The notes: generated by a model not told the origin, from the letters alone. DNA of 64,000 bases from Chryseobacterium populi (GCF_000282115.1 NZ_AKJY01000117.1:1-64000); one strand, 5' to 3'; shown: positions 34,978 to 44,550, numbered from the stretch's first letter. Made by a program: numbers and translations.

Positions 34978-36573
34978 ATGAAGAAATTACTTCAAAATCC
35001 CGCGCATTTTTTTGCCTGCATTGTATTTCTTATCGGAACTGTATTTTTAGCCTGTCTCACCTATCATCATCTTGATAAAGGCTTTATTTTCAATGATGAG
35101 GCTTATTATTTATCTTACTATAAAAATAAAGGAGAAAGTTTAAGTTTTGACAGAACCAATTTTTTCAGAATATTCAGGTTTCTCTATACCCCGAATATTT
35201 ACCATTTCAGGATCATCTCTATCACTACTTTAGTTTTAAGTAATTTTTTACTTTGTTGTACCATTTTCAAGTATTTAAAATTTGACAATAGCTTATTTTT
35301 TTACAGTCTTATAGGTATTTTTATAGGATTTGAAAGCTGGAATATCAGCAACCTGATTATTCAGCAGTATATTGGCAATACCATCCTCGTAAATGTCGGA
35401 ATATCATTAATGCTTATATCATTGATAATCAAAAAAAAATTCATCCTGACACTCTCCGGATTTGTATTATCTTTTATATTATTCAATGGAAATTCCCATG
35501 TTGTAGTTATCATCCCTATATTGATTTTTTTCATTGTCAGTGATTCAGAAAACCGGAAATCAAATTTATTATACCTCTTTTCGGGTTATATAATTGGTGT
35601 TATTGTTTACTTCACGTTCTTGGATACTTTAGATAATTTCGTTTTTCAGTTCAAATTTCTAAAAGAGTACCTCAGTTTCCATAGAAAACAGCATTCAAGG
35701 ACCTTTATCGTTTTATGGTGCGTTTATCTTTTCCTCAATGCGATCTTACCGACAGCCATTGCCTACTTTTTTTTATGGGAAGCAAAGTTTTCCGAAAATT
35801 CAATTAAGACATTAAATAAATTGATTGCGTTATTAGGTATTCTTACAATTCTACTGCTTTGTTTAAAGTATGAATTTTACCTATTCTCGCTCATCCTTTT
35901 TACCCATATTTTGGCATTAAGATTCTGGATTGAAAAAAACGAGACCCTAAAAAATAAATATGTGATTATTTTACTTTTAATAATACCATATTGCCTGGCT
36001 TTCGGTTCCCAGACGTGGTTCCACCTCAGACTTAACGCCTACAAGCTATACTATTTCCTCCTTATTTTCATCTGCCTTATGAGGCTTTATAAAAATAATT
36101 TATGGGTTGCAGGATATCTGATAAAAATATCCATTATGATTTTTGTATTTCCTGATGTTCTAAAAGATAAAGGCTGGAAGGATTTTGTTTTTACAGAACA
36201 GACAGAAAAAGTCAAAGTAAACGGTTATCCTCTCTATCTTGACAAACAGAGAAAAAAAGACCTTGATATATTACACCCCTATCTGCAGAATCAGCCGGAT
36301 GTAATTTATTCAAGTAACCATCTGATGGGCTATCTGTACATCCTCGATGCATCTCCACCTATTTATTATTATTTTGAATTAAAAGATTATATCCGCTTTA
36401 TTATCAAAAAAACAGGAAAAACACCAGACGATTTTATATATTTTGAGAGCATTGATTACCCTTTCAATCCTAAAGAAATTGTACCTTTACAGTTTGTAGA
36501 TCATCCTGAAAATTACAAAATTGTAAAAACAGGAAGATTTACCTTATACCTTCCCTCTAAATACAAAAAATGA
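34978..36573 (+). CDS. Multi-span membrane protein, GT-C glycosyltransferase-like
   Basis: A 531-residue protein with roughly ten hydrophobic spans from about residue 10 to 390 and a soluble C-terminal domain of about 130 residues. After the first span the text GFIFNDEAYYLSYY (Asp40-Glu41) matches the acidic first-loop motif of GT-C enzymes such as ArnT and PMTs, which use polyprenyl-phosphate sugars outside the inner membrane. That fits the GtrB-like gene at 33240. An O-antigen polymerase is the main alternative, but polymerases lack this motif and the locus uses an ABC exporter. Confidence 0.7.
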   Translation: MKKLLQNPAHFFACIVFLIGTVFLACLTYHHLDKGFIFNDEAYYLSYYKNKGESLSFDRTNFFRIFRFLYTPNIYHFRIISITTLVLSNFLLCCTIFKYLKFDNSLFFYSLIGIFIGFESWNISNLIIQQYIGNTILVNVGISLMLISLIIKKKFILTLSGFVLSFILFNGNSHVVVIIPILIFFIVSDSENRKSNLLYLFSGYIIGVIVYFTFLDTLDNFVFQFKFLKEYLSFHRKQHSRTFIVLWCVYLFLNAILPTAIAYFFLWEAKFSENSIKTLNKLIALLGILTILLLCLKYEFYLFSLILFTHILALRFWIEKNETLKNKYVIILLLIIPYCLAFGSQTWFHLRLNAYKLYYFLLIFICLMRLYKNNLWVAGYLIKISIMIFVFPDVLKDKGWKDFVFTEQTEKVKVNGYPLYLDKQRKKDLDILHPYLQNQPDVIYSSNHLMGYLYILDASPPIYYYFELKDYIRFIIKKTGKTPDDFIYFESIDYPFNPKEIVPLQFVDHPENYKIVKTGRFTLYLPSKYKK

Positions 36574-36577
36574 ACAA

Positions 36578-38374
36578 ATGTGCGGAATAGCAGGAATTAT
36601 TGCAAACAATGCCAGAAATTATCAATCTGAAATTCAAAAAATGACGGATGCCATAAGCCATCGTGGTCCCGATTCTTCCGATCACGAGTTTTATGAAAAT
36701 GCAGCTTTAGGCCATCGAAGACTTTCTATTATAGACCTTTCGGAAAGTGGAAAACAACCCATGTTTTCAAATACCAAAAATGAATGCATCGTTCTGAATG
36801 GAGAGATCTATGGCTACCTGGACATAAAAAAACAATATTCGGAATATTCTTATCACGGAAGCTCTGATACAGAGGTTATTCTTGCCATGTATCAGAGAAA
36901 GCAGGAAAACCTCATCCATGACCTTCCCGGAATGTTTGCATTTGCCATCTGGGATGACCAGAAACAGCAGTTATTCTGCGCAAGGGACCGCTTCGGAGAA
37001 AAGCCCTTCTATTATGCTATCGGAAATAATAATGAATTTATTTTTGCATCAGAAATTAAAGCAATCCTTGCATCAGGCCTGATTCAGCCAAAAGTAAATT
37101 CCGAAGCCCTTTCCCAATATCTGCAGTACGGATTTGTGAATACTTATCAAAGTATTTACAGTAATATTTTCACATTACCCCCAGCTCATCAGTTAATCTG
37201 GAAAGAAGGAAAAGCTACTGTTTCCCGCTATTACAATATCCCTGCAAAAGACAGAAACATAAGCTTGTCCGATGCAAAAGAAGAGTTTTTATACCTGTTG
37301 AAAAACGCTGTTAAAAAACAGCTTATTGCAGATGTGGAAGTAGGAAGTTTTTTAAGTGGCGGATTGGATTCTTCTTCTATTGTTGCTTTGGTGAATGAAT
37401 TTTTACCTAAACAAACTACCATCAGCTTTGGATATGACCATAAAGCAAATGAGCTGAAATATGCCAAAGAGATCGCTGAAAAATACAACACCAATCATAT
37501 TGAGGTACATGAGAAAAAACAGGATCTTGCAACTTCCCTGTTGAACGTTTCCCCGTTTTTGGATGAGCCATTTGCAGATATTTCTTTTCTACCCCATTAT
37601 GAAATTTGCAGAAACGCAAAAAAAAATCTTACCGTTGTTCTTTCCGGAGATGTTGGAGATGAGCTGTTTGGCGGTTATGATTTTTACAAAGTTGAAAATA
37701 AATTGAGAAATCATTTCAGCTATAAAAATATTATTGCCCGGTTCGGATTAAAGATGTACCAGAACATCAGAGAAACCTCTTTCCTTACCCAGAAAAACCT
37801 AAAGCATTCCTCCATTTTAGATTTCCATGAGAATTCCGTGAGAAATGCATTTAATAAGGAAGAACAAAACCTGCTGGGTATCTCAGAAAATTACCGGCAG
37901 CCCTATAGCTTTACTCCAAATCCCGATTCTCTGAACGATATTATGAGAGTAGACCTGGAAAATTATGTTCCGGGAAATATGATGGTAAAATCAGACAGAA
38001 TGGCTATGGCCAATTCATTGGAAGTGAGAACCCCGTTTCTGGATATAGACTTTGCTGAATTCTGTATACAATTACCGGAACAGCTCAAACTGGATAACGA
38101 AAATGATAAAATTATCCTTCGGGAAACGATGGATTCTTATTGGACTGAAACCATAAGAAACCGCCACAAACAAGGATTTGGAATGAGTGTTAAAAGCTGG
38201 TTTGAGGAGGATAATCTTATGAATCTTTCCAATGACCTGCTGAAAGACCAAAACCAGAAAGTCTTCAATTACATCGATTTTGAAGCGGCTCAGAAGTTCC
38301 TGAATAAAGACCATAAACACTGGAATTTATTACAACTTGCTCTTTGGGCACATAACAATCAATCTGTATTATAA
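36578..38374 (+). CDS. asnB: Asparagine synthetase-like glutamine amidotransferase
   Basis: A 598-residue two-domain enzyme. Cys2 (MCGIAGI) is the glutaminase nucleophile, with HRGPD, GHRRLSIIDLS and NGEIY in the N-terminal domain; the synthetase domain has the pyrophosphate loop SGGLDSS at 260-266 and LSGDVGDELFGGY near 350. Length is normal. Its place in the polysaccharide locus suggests amidation of a uronic acid, as proposed for WbpS-type proteins, rather than housekeeping asparagine synthesis; ugd would supply a uronic acid. Its stop overlaps the next start by one base (TAATG). Confidence 0.92.
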   Translation: MCGIAGIIANNARNYQSEIQKMTDAISHRGPDSSDHEFYENAALGHRRLSIIDLSESGKQPMFSNTKNECIVLNGEIYGYLDIKKQYSEYSYHGSSDTEVILAMYQRKQENLIHDLPGMFAFAIWDDQKQQLFCARDRFGEKPFYYAIGNNNEFIFASEIKAILASGLIQPKVNSEALSQYLQYGFVNTYQSIYSNIFTLPPAHQLIWKEGKATVSRYYNIPAKDRNISLSDAKEEFLYLLKNAVKKQLIADVEVGSFLSGGLDSSSIVALVNEFLPKQTTISFGYDHKANELKYAKEIAEKYNTNHIEVHEKKQDLATSLLNVSPFLDEPFADISFLPHYEICRNAKKNLTVVLSGDVGDELFGGYDFYKVENKLRNHFSYKNIIARFGLKMYQNIRETSFLTQKNLKHSSILDFHENSVRNAFNKEEQNLLGISENYRQPYSFTPNPDSLNDIMRVDLENYVPGNMMVKSDRMAMANSLEVRTPFLDIDFAEFCIQLPEQLKLDNENDKIILRETMDSYWTETIRNRHKQGFGMSVKSWFEEDNLMNLSNDLLKDQNQKVFNYIDFEAAQKFLNKDHKHWNLLQLALWAHNNQSVL

Positions 38375-39312
38375 TGCTTGATATTTCTGTAATTATACCG
38401 GTATATAATGCCTCTGAGTTTTTAGAAAAAGCAGTCTTATCCGCTTTGCAGTTTGACGAAGTAAAAGAAATTATTTTAATTGAAGACAAATCAACTGATA
38501 ATTCACTGGAGCTCTGTCAAAGAATGGCCATTGAAAACCCTAAAATAAAATTATTTCAACATCCCGACAAAGGTAATCACGGTGCCGGCGCAACAAGAAA
38601 TCTGGGAATTGAAAAATCAACAGGAAGTTTTATCTCATTCCTGGATGCGGATGATTATTATCTACCCAACCGTTTTGATGCAGAAAAGGAGATCCTTACT
38701 GATTCTAAAACTGAAGGTGTTTTCGGAGCTATTGGCATTGAATATCTAACTGAGAAAGGAAAAAAAGAATTCCAGTCTAAATTTAAAGATACTTCACTTA
38801 CAACAGTCAATTATCCGGCAGAAGGAAATGAGGTTTTTAAGGGATTATTGGGTCTTACACCTAAAACTTTCGGTACATTTTTTCATCTGAATGCACTTAC
38901 TATACGGAGATCCTCTGTTGAGACCAATCATTTGCGTTTCAATGAAAACCTTCGGGTACATCAGGATTCAGACTTTATTATTAAGCTTGCTTATCATTGT
39001 TATTTAAAATCAGGAAATATTTCTGAGGCAGTTGCGATGAGAGGTGTACATGATAATAACAGAATTACTAAAATAAAAATTTACTCCAAGGAATATAACC
39101 AGCGCCAGTCTCTGATCTGGAACTCACTTTACGAATGGTCTGAATCTGTAAAGCCTGATGCTGATGCCGGACAACATATTTATTTACAAAAAAAAGCTTT
39201 TGAGCTCTCTTTAGCAAAAGGGATTTCTAAGGCGGTAAATTTGTTCTCAGTAATTCTTAAAAATCCTAATATTCTTAAAACGAGATACCGTTTTACCTAT
39301 ACCCATTCATAA
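38374..39312 (+). CDS. Glycosyltransferase family 2, tandem copy 1
   Basis: A 312-residue GT-A enzyme with ISVIIPVYNASEFLEKAV, LIEDKSTDNS, HGAGATRNLGIEKSTGSFISFLDADDYY (given here only as landmarks near residues 68-97) and RVHQDSDFI near residue 190. It is the most divergent of three consecutive related genes; copies 2 and 3 share RGVHENNRIT, here RGVHDNNRIT. Translation is coupled to asnB by a TAATG overlap. Confidence 0.9.
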   Translation: MLDISVIIPVYNASEFLEKAVLSALQFDEVKEIILIEDKSTDNSLELCQRMAIENPKIKLFQHPDKGNHGAGATRNLGIEKSTGSFISFLDADDYYLPNRFDAEKEILTDSKTEGVFGAIGIEYLTEKGKKEFQSKFKDTSLTTVNYPAEGNEVFKGLLGLTPKTFGTFFHLNALTIRRSSVETNHLRFNENLRVHQDSDFIIKLAYHCYLKSGNISEAVAMRGVHDNNRITKIKIYSKEYNQRQSLIWNSLYEWSESVKPDADAGQHIYLQKKAFELSLAKGISKAVNLFSVILKNPNILKTRYRFTYTHS

Positions 39313-39483
39313 GCTTATCCCAGCCATTTTTATTGAAGAATAAAATACTTTAATTTTCACTTTATTGAGAATAATTTTCAGTTTTTATAGGATATAAATA
39401 TTATTATTTATATCTTTTTCGTGTTATTTATAGAAATATTTTCTAAACGACTCGAAATAAAAAGCAAAATATAATTTGATAAA

Positions 39484-40425
39484 ATGAAAATTTCTGTCAT
39501 TATTCCTGTCTATAATGCTGAAAAGTATGTTTCCCAGGCTGTAGAATCTGCGCTTGGGCTTGAGGAAGTAACTGAAATCATTTTAGTAGAAGATAAATCA
39601 CCTGATCATTCTTTACAGGTTTGCCGGAAATTAGCCTCAAGGTACGACAGAGTAAAATTATTTCAGCATCCCGATGAAAAAAATCATGGTGCCAGCGCAA
39701 CCAGGAACCTTGGAATAGAGAAATCAACAGGAGATTTTATTGCATTCCTGGATGCGGATGATTATTATCTGTCCAACCGTTTTGATGCGGAAAGAGAGCT
39801 CTTTAGAAATCCTGAAATAGATGGAGTTTATGGTGCTTTAGGCGTACATTACTATTCTGAAAAGGCAAAAGAACAATATTATCCTCTTTTTAAAAACTCT
39901 TTAACTACAGTATATCAAAAACATGATCCGGAAGATGTTTTCCCGGGACTGCTTAATATGCGGGGAAGTTTCGGACTTTTCAGCATTGATGCTTTAACAG
40001 TTCGAAAAAGCTCTTTCAAAAAAATGAAAACCCTGTTTAAACCGAACCTGAGACTTCATGAAGATACCGAGTTTTTATTCAGGCTTTCATATTACCTTGA
40101 TCTTTATCCCGGAATTATTGATAAAGCCGTGGCAATGAGAGGTGTTCATGAAAATAACAGGATCACCAAAGTGGATAAAAACAGGACTAAGCCCGGAGTT
40201 TCAAGAGTTATATTATGGAATGAGGTGAATAACTGGGCTCAAAACGAGAAAGCTGTTCCTGAAAATATAAAGCTTCATATTGAAAGAATGCTCCGGAGTT
40301 TTGAAATCGCAAATGTCCCGAGATTAAAAAAATGGACTATGATTGCTAAATATTTGCTTACAGATTATCAAAGTATAAGATCAGGCTTGTATAATATCAA
40401 TTTTAGATATACCTTAGTCTCTTAA
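39484..40425 (+). CDS. Glycosyltransferase family 2, tandem copy 2
   Basis: A 313-residue GT-A enzyme, closely similar along its whole length to copy 3 (for example VFPGLLNMRGSFGLFS, AMRGVHENNRIT and SIRSGLYNINFR in both). ISVIIPVYNAEKYV opens the fold; LDADDYY is the metal motif near residue 94; LRLHEDTEFLFRLSYY holds the second acidic cluster. A 171-base AT-rich gap separates it from copy 1. Copies 2 and 3 look like a fairly recent duplication, so they may add the same or related sugars at successive positions. Confidence 0.92.
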   Translation: MKISVIIPVYNAEKYVSQAVESALGLEEVTEIILVEDKSPDHSLQVCRKLASRYDRVKLFQHPDEKNHGASATRNLGIEKSTGDFIAFLDADDYYLSNRFDAERELFRNPEIDGVYGALGVHYYSEKAKEQYYPLFKNSLTTVYQKHDPEDVFPGLLNMRGSFGLFSIDALTVRKSSFKKMKTLFKPNLRLHEDTEFLFRLSYYLDLYPGIIDKAVAMRGVHENNRITKVDKNRTKPGVSRVILWNEVNNWAQNEKAVPENIKLHIERMLRSFEIANVPRLKKWTMIAKYLLTDYQSIRSGLYNINFRYTLVS

Positions 40426-40459
40426 TTCTTTAGATTAAAAACACAAGTACCGTTTAGTT

Positions 40460-41407
40460 ATGACAACAATGAAAATATCTGTCATTATTCCCGTTTACAA
40501 TGCAGAAAAGTATATTACCCAGGCCGTAGAATCTGCACTTCAATTTGAGGAAACCTATGAAATAATTCTTATAGAAGATAAATCCCCTGATAATGCACTG
40601 GAGGTTTGCAGGAAGTTAGCTGAGAATAATCCACGGATAAAGCTTTATCAACATCCTGATAAAAGGAATCACGGAGCCGGAGCAACCAGAAACTTAGGAA
40701 TAGAAAAGGCTACAGGAGATTTTATTGCATTTTTGGATGCTGATGATTATTATTGTCCCAACCGTTTTGATGCAGAAAAAGAACTTTTTAAAAACCCAGA
40801 AGTTGAAGGGGTTTATGGTGCCATTGGAGTGCATTATTATTCTGAAAAAGCAAAGGAACAGTATTATAGTATTTTTAAAGACCACCTGACCACCGTTTAC
40901 AAAAAGCATGATCCTGAATATGTTTTCCCTGGACTACTCAATATGCGTGGGAGCTTTGGACTTTTCAGCCTTGATGGCCTAACAATAAGGAAAAGTGCCT
41001 TAACAAAAGTAAATACAATCTTCAAAACCCATCTCAGGCTCCACCAGGATACGGAATTTATTTTCCGTTTATCCTATTATACCAATCTTTATCCCGGAAT
41101 TATCGATCAGGCTGTAGCGATGAGGGGAGTACATGAAAATAACAGGATTACCCAGGTAGATTCTGGGAAAATAAAACCATCAATATCAAGGGTTTTACTT
41201 TGGAGAGAAGTCAATAAGTGGGCACAAAGTGAAAATTCAATTTCTGAAGATATAAAAACACATATTAAAAGAATGCTGAGAAGTTTCGAAATAGCTAACG
41301 CTTCCGCTCCAAAAAAATGGGCAATCATCTCGAAATATCTGGTTACTGATTTTCACAGTATCCGTTCAGGATTATACAATATTAATTTCAGAAAACACCT
41401 TTTTTAA
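40460..41407 (+). CDS. Glycosyltransferase family 2, tandem copy 3
   Basis: A 315-residue GT-A enzyme, near-duplicate of copy 2. An ATG at 40469 would give exactly the start of copy 2 (MKISVIIPVYNAEKY) and may be the true one; the ATG at 40460 adds three residues. The metal motif LDADDYY and LRLHQDTEFIFRLSYY are conserved. Its stop TAA (41405-41407) interlocks with that of the convergent gene: both stops are read from the palindrome TTAA at 41404-41407, leaving no room for a terminator. Confidence 0.92.
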   Translation: MTTMKISVIIPVYNAEKYITQAVESALQFEETYEIILIEDKSPDNALEVCRKLAENNPRIKLYQHPDKRNHGAGATRNLGIEKATGDFIAFLDADDYYCPNRFDAEKELFKNPEVEGVYGAIGVHYYSEKAKEQYYSIFKDHLTTVYKKHDPEYVFPGLLNMRGSFGLFSLDGLTIRKSALTKVNTIFKTHLRLHQDTEFIFRLSYYTNLYPGIIDQAVAMRGVHENNRITQVDSGKIKPSISRVLLWREVNKWAQSENSISEDIKTHIKRMLRSFEIANASAPKKWAIISKYLVTDFHSIRSGLYNINFRKHLF

Positions 41408-42327
41408 TGCTTCCGGTGTAAAGCAATTGAATCGGCAAGCCTTCCTGAAAGCACCTTACCTGATTCTTTATACATATGGGTCCCGTCACTATACAGATAA
41501 TCAGCATATTGGGTCGTTAAATCGTAATAAGCAACATGATGTTTCGCTGCCATATTCTGTATCAACTTATTAAATTCAGGAAATTTTTTGTTTTCTATTT
41601 CTAATATTTTTTCTGTAGCCGGTATTCTCACCAGATATACCGTTCCTTTGTCTTTCAGGTACTCAATAATTTTCGAAAGGGCTGATAACCGTACATCAGA
41701 TAGTTTTTGTTTTACCGACATATCTTTATAGAAATTAATCTTTTCAGACACTCTTTTGGATACCGAATCTTTTTGCATATCAACGGTAACCTCCATCCAG
41801 CCGTCCTTATGCAAATAGGTATTGGATTTTCCTGCTTCTTCTCTTTCTGTATATAATTTAAACCAGCTTCTGCCATAATGCTTCAGTAAATACTCATAAT
41901 TGGGTGAGCAATCATAAAAATGCATATCTGTGAAAGGTGAATGTGACTGTTCTTCAGGATAGTCTTTCAGTCTTTTTACATTAACGTCTAAGGATAAGTT
42001 CCAGGGATTAACCGTTAAAATAAATATTCCGTTTTTGGTATCGGGATCTATTTTTCTTTTTAAAGCATCCAGATAAATCTGCCCATACGGTGACTGAACG
42101 ATATTTAAAGAAAAATTATCAAATTTTTTTGCAAGCTTTTTCTCCAGTTCAGCCGGAACAATTCCCTGTGCTCCTCTAGAATCCCCCAGGATAATATTCT
42201 GAGGCTTTTCTACGGCAAAATGCATATAATTATTATCTGTATTCCCGTCCGCATAAAATCCCAGAATTCCAAACAGTAAAAGGATTCCCAACATATAGAA
42301 TGATATTTTAAATAAAAACTTTTTCAT
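41404..42327 (-). CDS. SGNH-type acetyl-transfer partner of an MBOAT protein
   Basis: About 307 residues from the ATG at 42327, chosen because it lies one base after the MBOAT stop and begins with a membrane anchor (MKKFLFKISFYMLGILLLFG). The frame is open further upstream but overlaps MBOAT. GDSRG gives a catalytic Ser50; DGTHM near the C-terminus gives Asp281 and His284, together an SGNH/AlgJ-AlgX-type triad facing the periplasm. With the MBOAT gene it probably moves acetyl groups onto the exported glycan. Confidence 0.82.
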   Translation of the reverse strand: MKKFLFKISFYMLGILLLFGILGFYADGNTDNNYMHFAVEKPQNIILGDSRGAQGIVPAELEKKLAKKFDNFSLNIVQSPYGQIYLDALKRKIDPDTKNGIFILTVNPWNLSLDVNVKRLKDYPEEQSHSPFTDMHFYDCSPNYEYLLKHYGRSWFKLYTEREEAGKSNTYLHKDGWMEVTVDMQKDSVSKRVSEKINFYKDMSVKQKLSDVRLSALSKIIEYLKDKGTVYLVRIPATEKILEIENKKFPEFNKLIQNMAAKHHVAYYDLTTQYADYLYSDGTHMYKESGKVLSGRLADSIALHRKH

Positions 42328-42328
42328 G

Positions 42329-43762
42329 CTAAAACTGAAAATAGATAAACTCATTATTTCCGAAGTTGGCATAACGGACAATGATATAAATGATGATGAT
42401 ATACACTCCCCTTCTCACCCAGGGATTGAATCTCTCGATCTTCAGCCCATGCACTTTTTCCCTGTTGATCCATTCGATAATAAACATGACTGCAGTGAGT
42501 GCTAGTATTTTAATGGGAAATGGCTGTGGAATGCTAAGCAGTGTATTGCTGAATATTTTCTTTATGTAAGAAAATGCCTGGGCCACCGATTCTGCCCTGA
42601 AAAAAATCCAGGCGAAACACGTCAGTATAAAAGTAATCAGAATCTGGAAGATTTCTTTAGCAGATGGTAAAAATTTTCCCATTCCCGCTACCTCAAGATT
42701 CTGCCTGTTTTTATTGGTCACCAATAATGGCATAAAATATAAAGCGTTCAATCCGCCCCAGATAAGGAACGTCCAGTTTGCCCCATGCCAGAAACCCGAG
42801 ACGAGAAAGATAATAAAGGTATTCCTGATCTTCATCCATAAACCGCCTTTGCTGCCTCCTAAAGGAATATAAAGATAATCCCTGAACCATGAAGAAAGTG
42901 AAATATGCCATCTTCGCCAAAATTCAGCAATATCTCTCGAAAAGTAAGGAAATGCAAAGTTTTTCAGCAACTCTACTCCAAACAACCTTGAAACACCCAA
43001 TGCAATATCCGAATATCCCGAAAAATCCCCGTAAATCTGAAATGCAAATAAAACAGCTCCTAAAACCAGATTACTTGAACTTTCCGTATGGTAATTATTA
43101 AAAATCTCATTGACTAAAGGGGCACAGTTATCGGCAATGACCATTTTTTTGAAAAAGCCCCAAAGAATCTGTCGCATCCCATCTGCTGCCTGCTCGTAAT
43201 TAAAGATCCTTTTTTTCTGGATTTGAGGTAAAAGATGAGTTGCCCTTTCAATGGGCCCGGCTACCAATAATGGAAAATAGCTTACAAATACAGCATAATC
43301 GATAAAGTTCCGTTCTGCTTTAATCCTTTTTTTATAAATATCAATAACATAGGAAAGCCCATGGAAAGTATAGAAGGAAATTCCAACAGGAAGAACGATA
43401 TGCAATAACCAGACATTAGCCTTAAAACCGAAGCCTCCTAACAAATCAGCAAAGCTTCCGACAAAAAAATTATAATATTTAAAGAATCCCAGAAAACCGA
43501 GATTGATCACAATACTTAATGTCAGCCAAAATGTAGCTTCCTTATTGGTTTTACTTTTTTCAATCTGAATCCCGGATAAAAAATCCAGGCCGATAGAAAA
43601 CATCAGTAAGAAAAGAAACCGCCAGTCCCAGCACGCATAAAAATAGAAACTGGCAACCAGCAACAGCAGATTCTGATGTTGGTATTTTTTATTAAAAACA
43701 AACCAATAAAGTATGAAAACTATAGGCAGAAAAACTAAAAAGCCAATGGAATTAAATAACAT
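42329..43762 (-). CDS. MBOAT-family O-acyltransferase (AlgI-like)
   Basis: A 477-residue membrane protein with about ten spans. FWRRWHISLS (His286) and SGFWHGANW (His326) are the signature residues of the MBOAT/AlgI/DltB family, which pass acyl groups across the inner membrane. RDYLYIPLGGS follows the first His as in AlgI. It is in the middle of a minus-strand unit with a methyltransferase upstream (14 bases) and the SGNH gene downstream (one base). Acetylation of a surface glycan is the likely role. Confidence 0.93.
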   Translation of the reverse strand: MLFNSIGFLVFLPIVFILYWFVFNKKYQHQNLLLLVASFYFYACWDWRFLFLLMFSIGLDFLSGIQIEKSKTNKEATFWLTLSIVINLGFLGFFKYYNFFVGSFADLLGGFGFKANVWLLHIVLPVGISFYTFHGLSYVIDIYKKRIKAERNFIDYAVFVSYFPLLVAGPIERATHLLPQIQKKRIFNYEQAADGMRQILWGFFKKMVIADNCAPLVNEIFNNYHTESSSNLVLGAVLFAFQIYGDFSGYSDIALGVSRLFGVELLKNFAFPYFSRDIAEFWRRWHISLSSWFRDYLYIPLGGSKGGLWMKIRNTFIIFLVSGFWHGANWTFLIWGGLNALYFMPLLVTNKNRQNLEVAGMGKFLPSAKEIFQILITFILTCFAWIFFRAESVAQAFSYIKKIFSNTLLSIPQPFPIKILALTAVMFIIEWINREKVHGLKIERFNPWVRRGVYIIIIYIIVRYANFGNNEFIYFQF

Positions 43763-43776
43763 AGCGTTTTATAAAA

Positions 43777-44550
43777 TTATTTTTTTATAAAAACACCTAC
43801 ATATTTACCTTCAAATTCCACCACCGTAGTTTCAATCTGATTTTTTTCGCAAAAATCCTGATAAGCCGAGTTATCTCCTATATCATCACTGATAAAAACC
43901 CCTCCGCTTCTTAAGTGCTTATACAATTCGTTATATGCCCAGACTCTTCCGTTGTAGCTTTTATCCGAGTCATAATGTATCACATCAAAATTCTGATTTT
44001 CCTCAAAAATCTTCGGTAAAGATTCTTTATCAGCAAAACGGAATAGCTTCCAGTGGGTTTTGAGGTTTTCAGGGACAATGTAGCCAACGTACTGATCTCC
44101 ATTTTGCCCCAGATATGGCATATCAGAGCTGTATAAAGTACCATCTCTTTTTTCAAGAGATAATAAAGAAGCCAATGAAGACCATCCATAAGCAACTCCC
44201 GTTTCTACAACATTTTTTGCCTGGGTATATTCACAGGCATAATAAATCAGCTCAAGAGCTCCCGGACCGCCCATTGTAATTGGGCATTCCTTCTCTCTTT
44301 GTTCCGATTTTTCTAAAACATCATGAAATTCATTTCTGAAAGGAGCAATATTAATTCCTAAAAGCCGGGAAACTGCCTCTTGCTGTGAAATAGCTTTTGA
44401 TTGTGCCCAGGAATGGGTTTTTTCTTTTCCTTTAAACGCATTATTCCTGTTTACTGTATTTTTCAGAATCTTCCTTCCCAATTCAGGATAAAGATCAGGT
44501 CTTTTCAGATAGCCGTAAAATGTTTTGAGAACCCTGGTAATTTCATTCAT
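43777..44550 (-). CDS. Class I SAM-dependent methyltransferase
   Basis: A 257-residue protein with SAM motif I in NVVETGVAYGWSSLA near residue 113, YSSDMPYLG as the acidic ribose-binding strand, FDVIHYDSDKSYNGR near 190 and GGVFISDDIGDN near 225. This pattern is like the Methyltransf_24 group, which often methylates sugars or small molecules. It is first in the inverted module with MBOAT and SGNH. A role in capping or decorating the glycan, possibly read by the Wzt C-terminal domain, is inference. Confidence 0.87.
   Translation of the reverse strand: MNEITRVLKTFYGYLKRPDLYPELGRKILKNTVNRNNAFKGKEKTHSWAQSKAISQQEAVSRLLGINIAPFRNEFHDVLEKSEQREKECPITMGGPGALELIYYACEYTQAKNVVETGVAYGWSSLASLLSLEKRDGTLYSSDMPYLGQNGDQYVGYIVPENLKTHWKLFRFADKESLPKIFEENQNFDVIHYDSDKSYNGRVWAYNELYKHLRSGGVFISDDIGDNSAYQDFCEKNQIETTVVEFEGKYVGVFIKK

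Noticed and set aside
34978..36573. O-antigen polymerase (Wzy)
   Set aside because: The locus has an ABC exporter, which does not need Wzy, and the first-loop NDEAYY motif fits a GT-C enzyme better; kept only as an alternative.
42328..42381. Longer N-terminus for the SGNH gene
   Set aside because: It overlaps the MBOAT coding sequence, and the ATG at 42327 starts a clean membrane anchor one base after the MBOAT stop.
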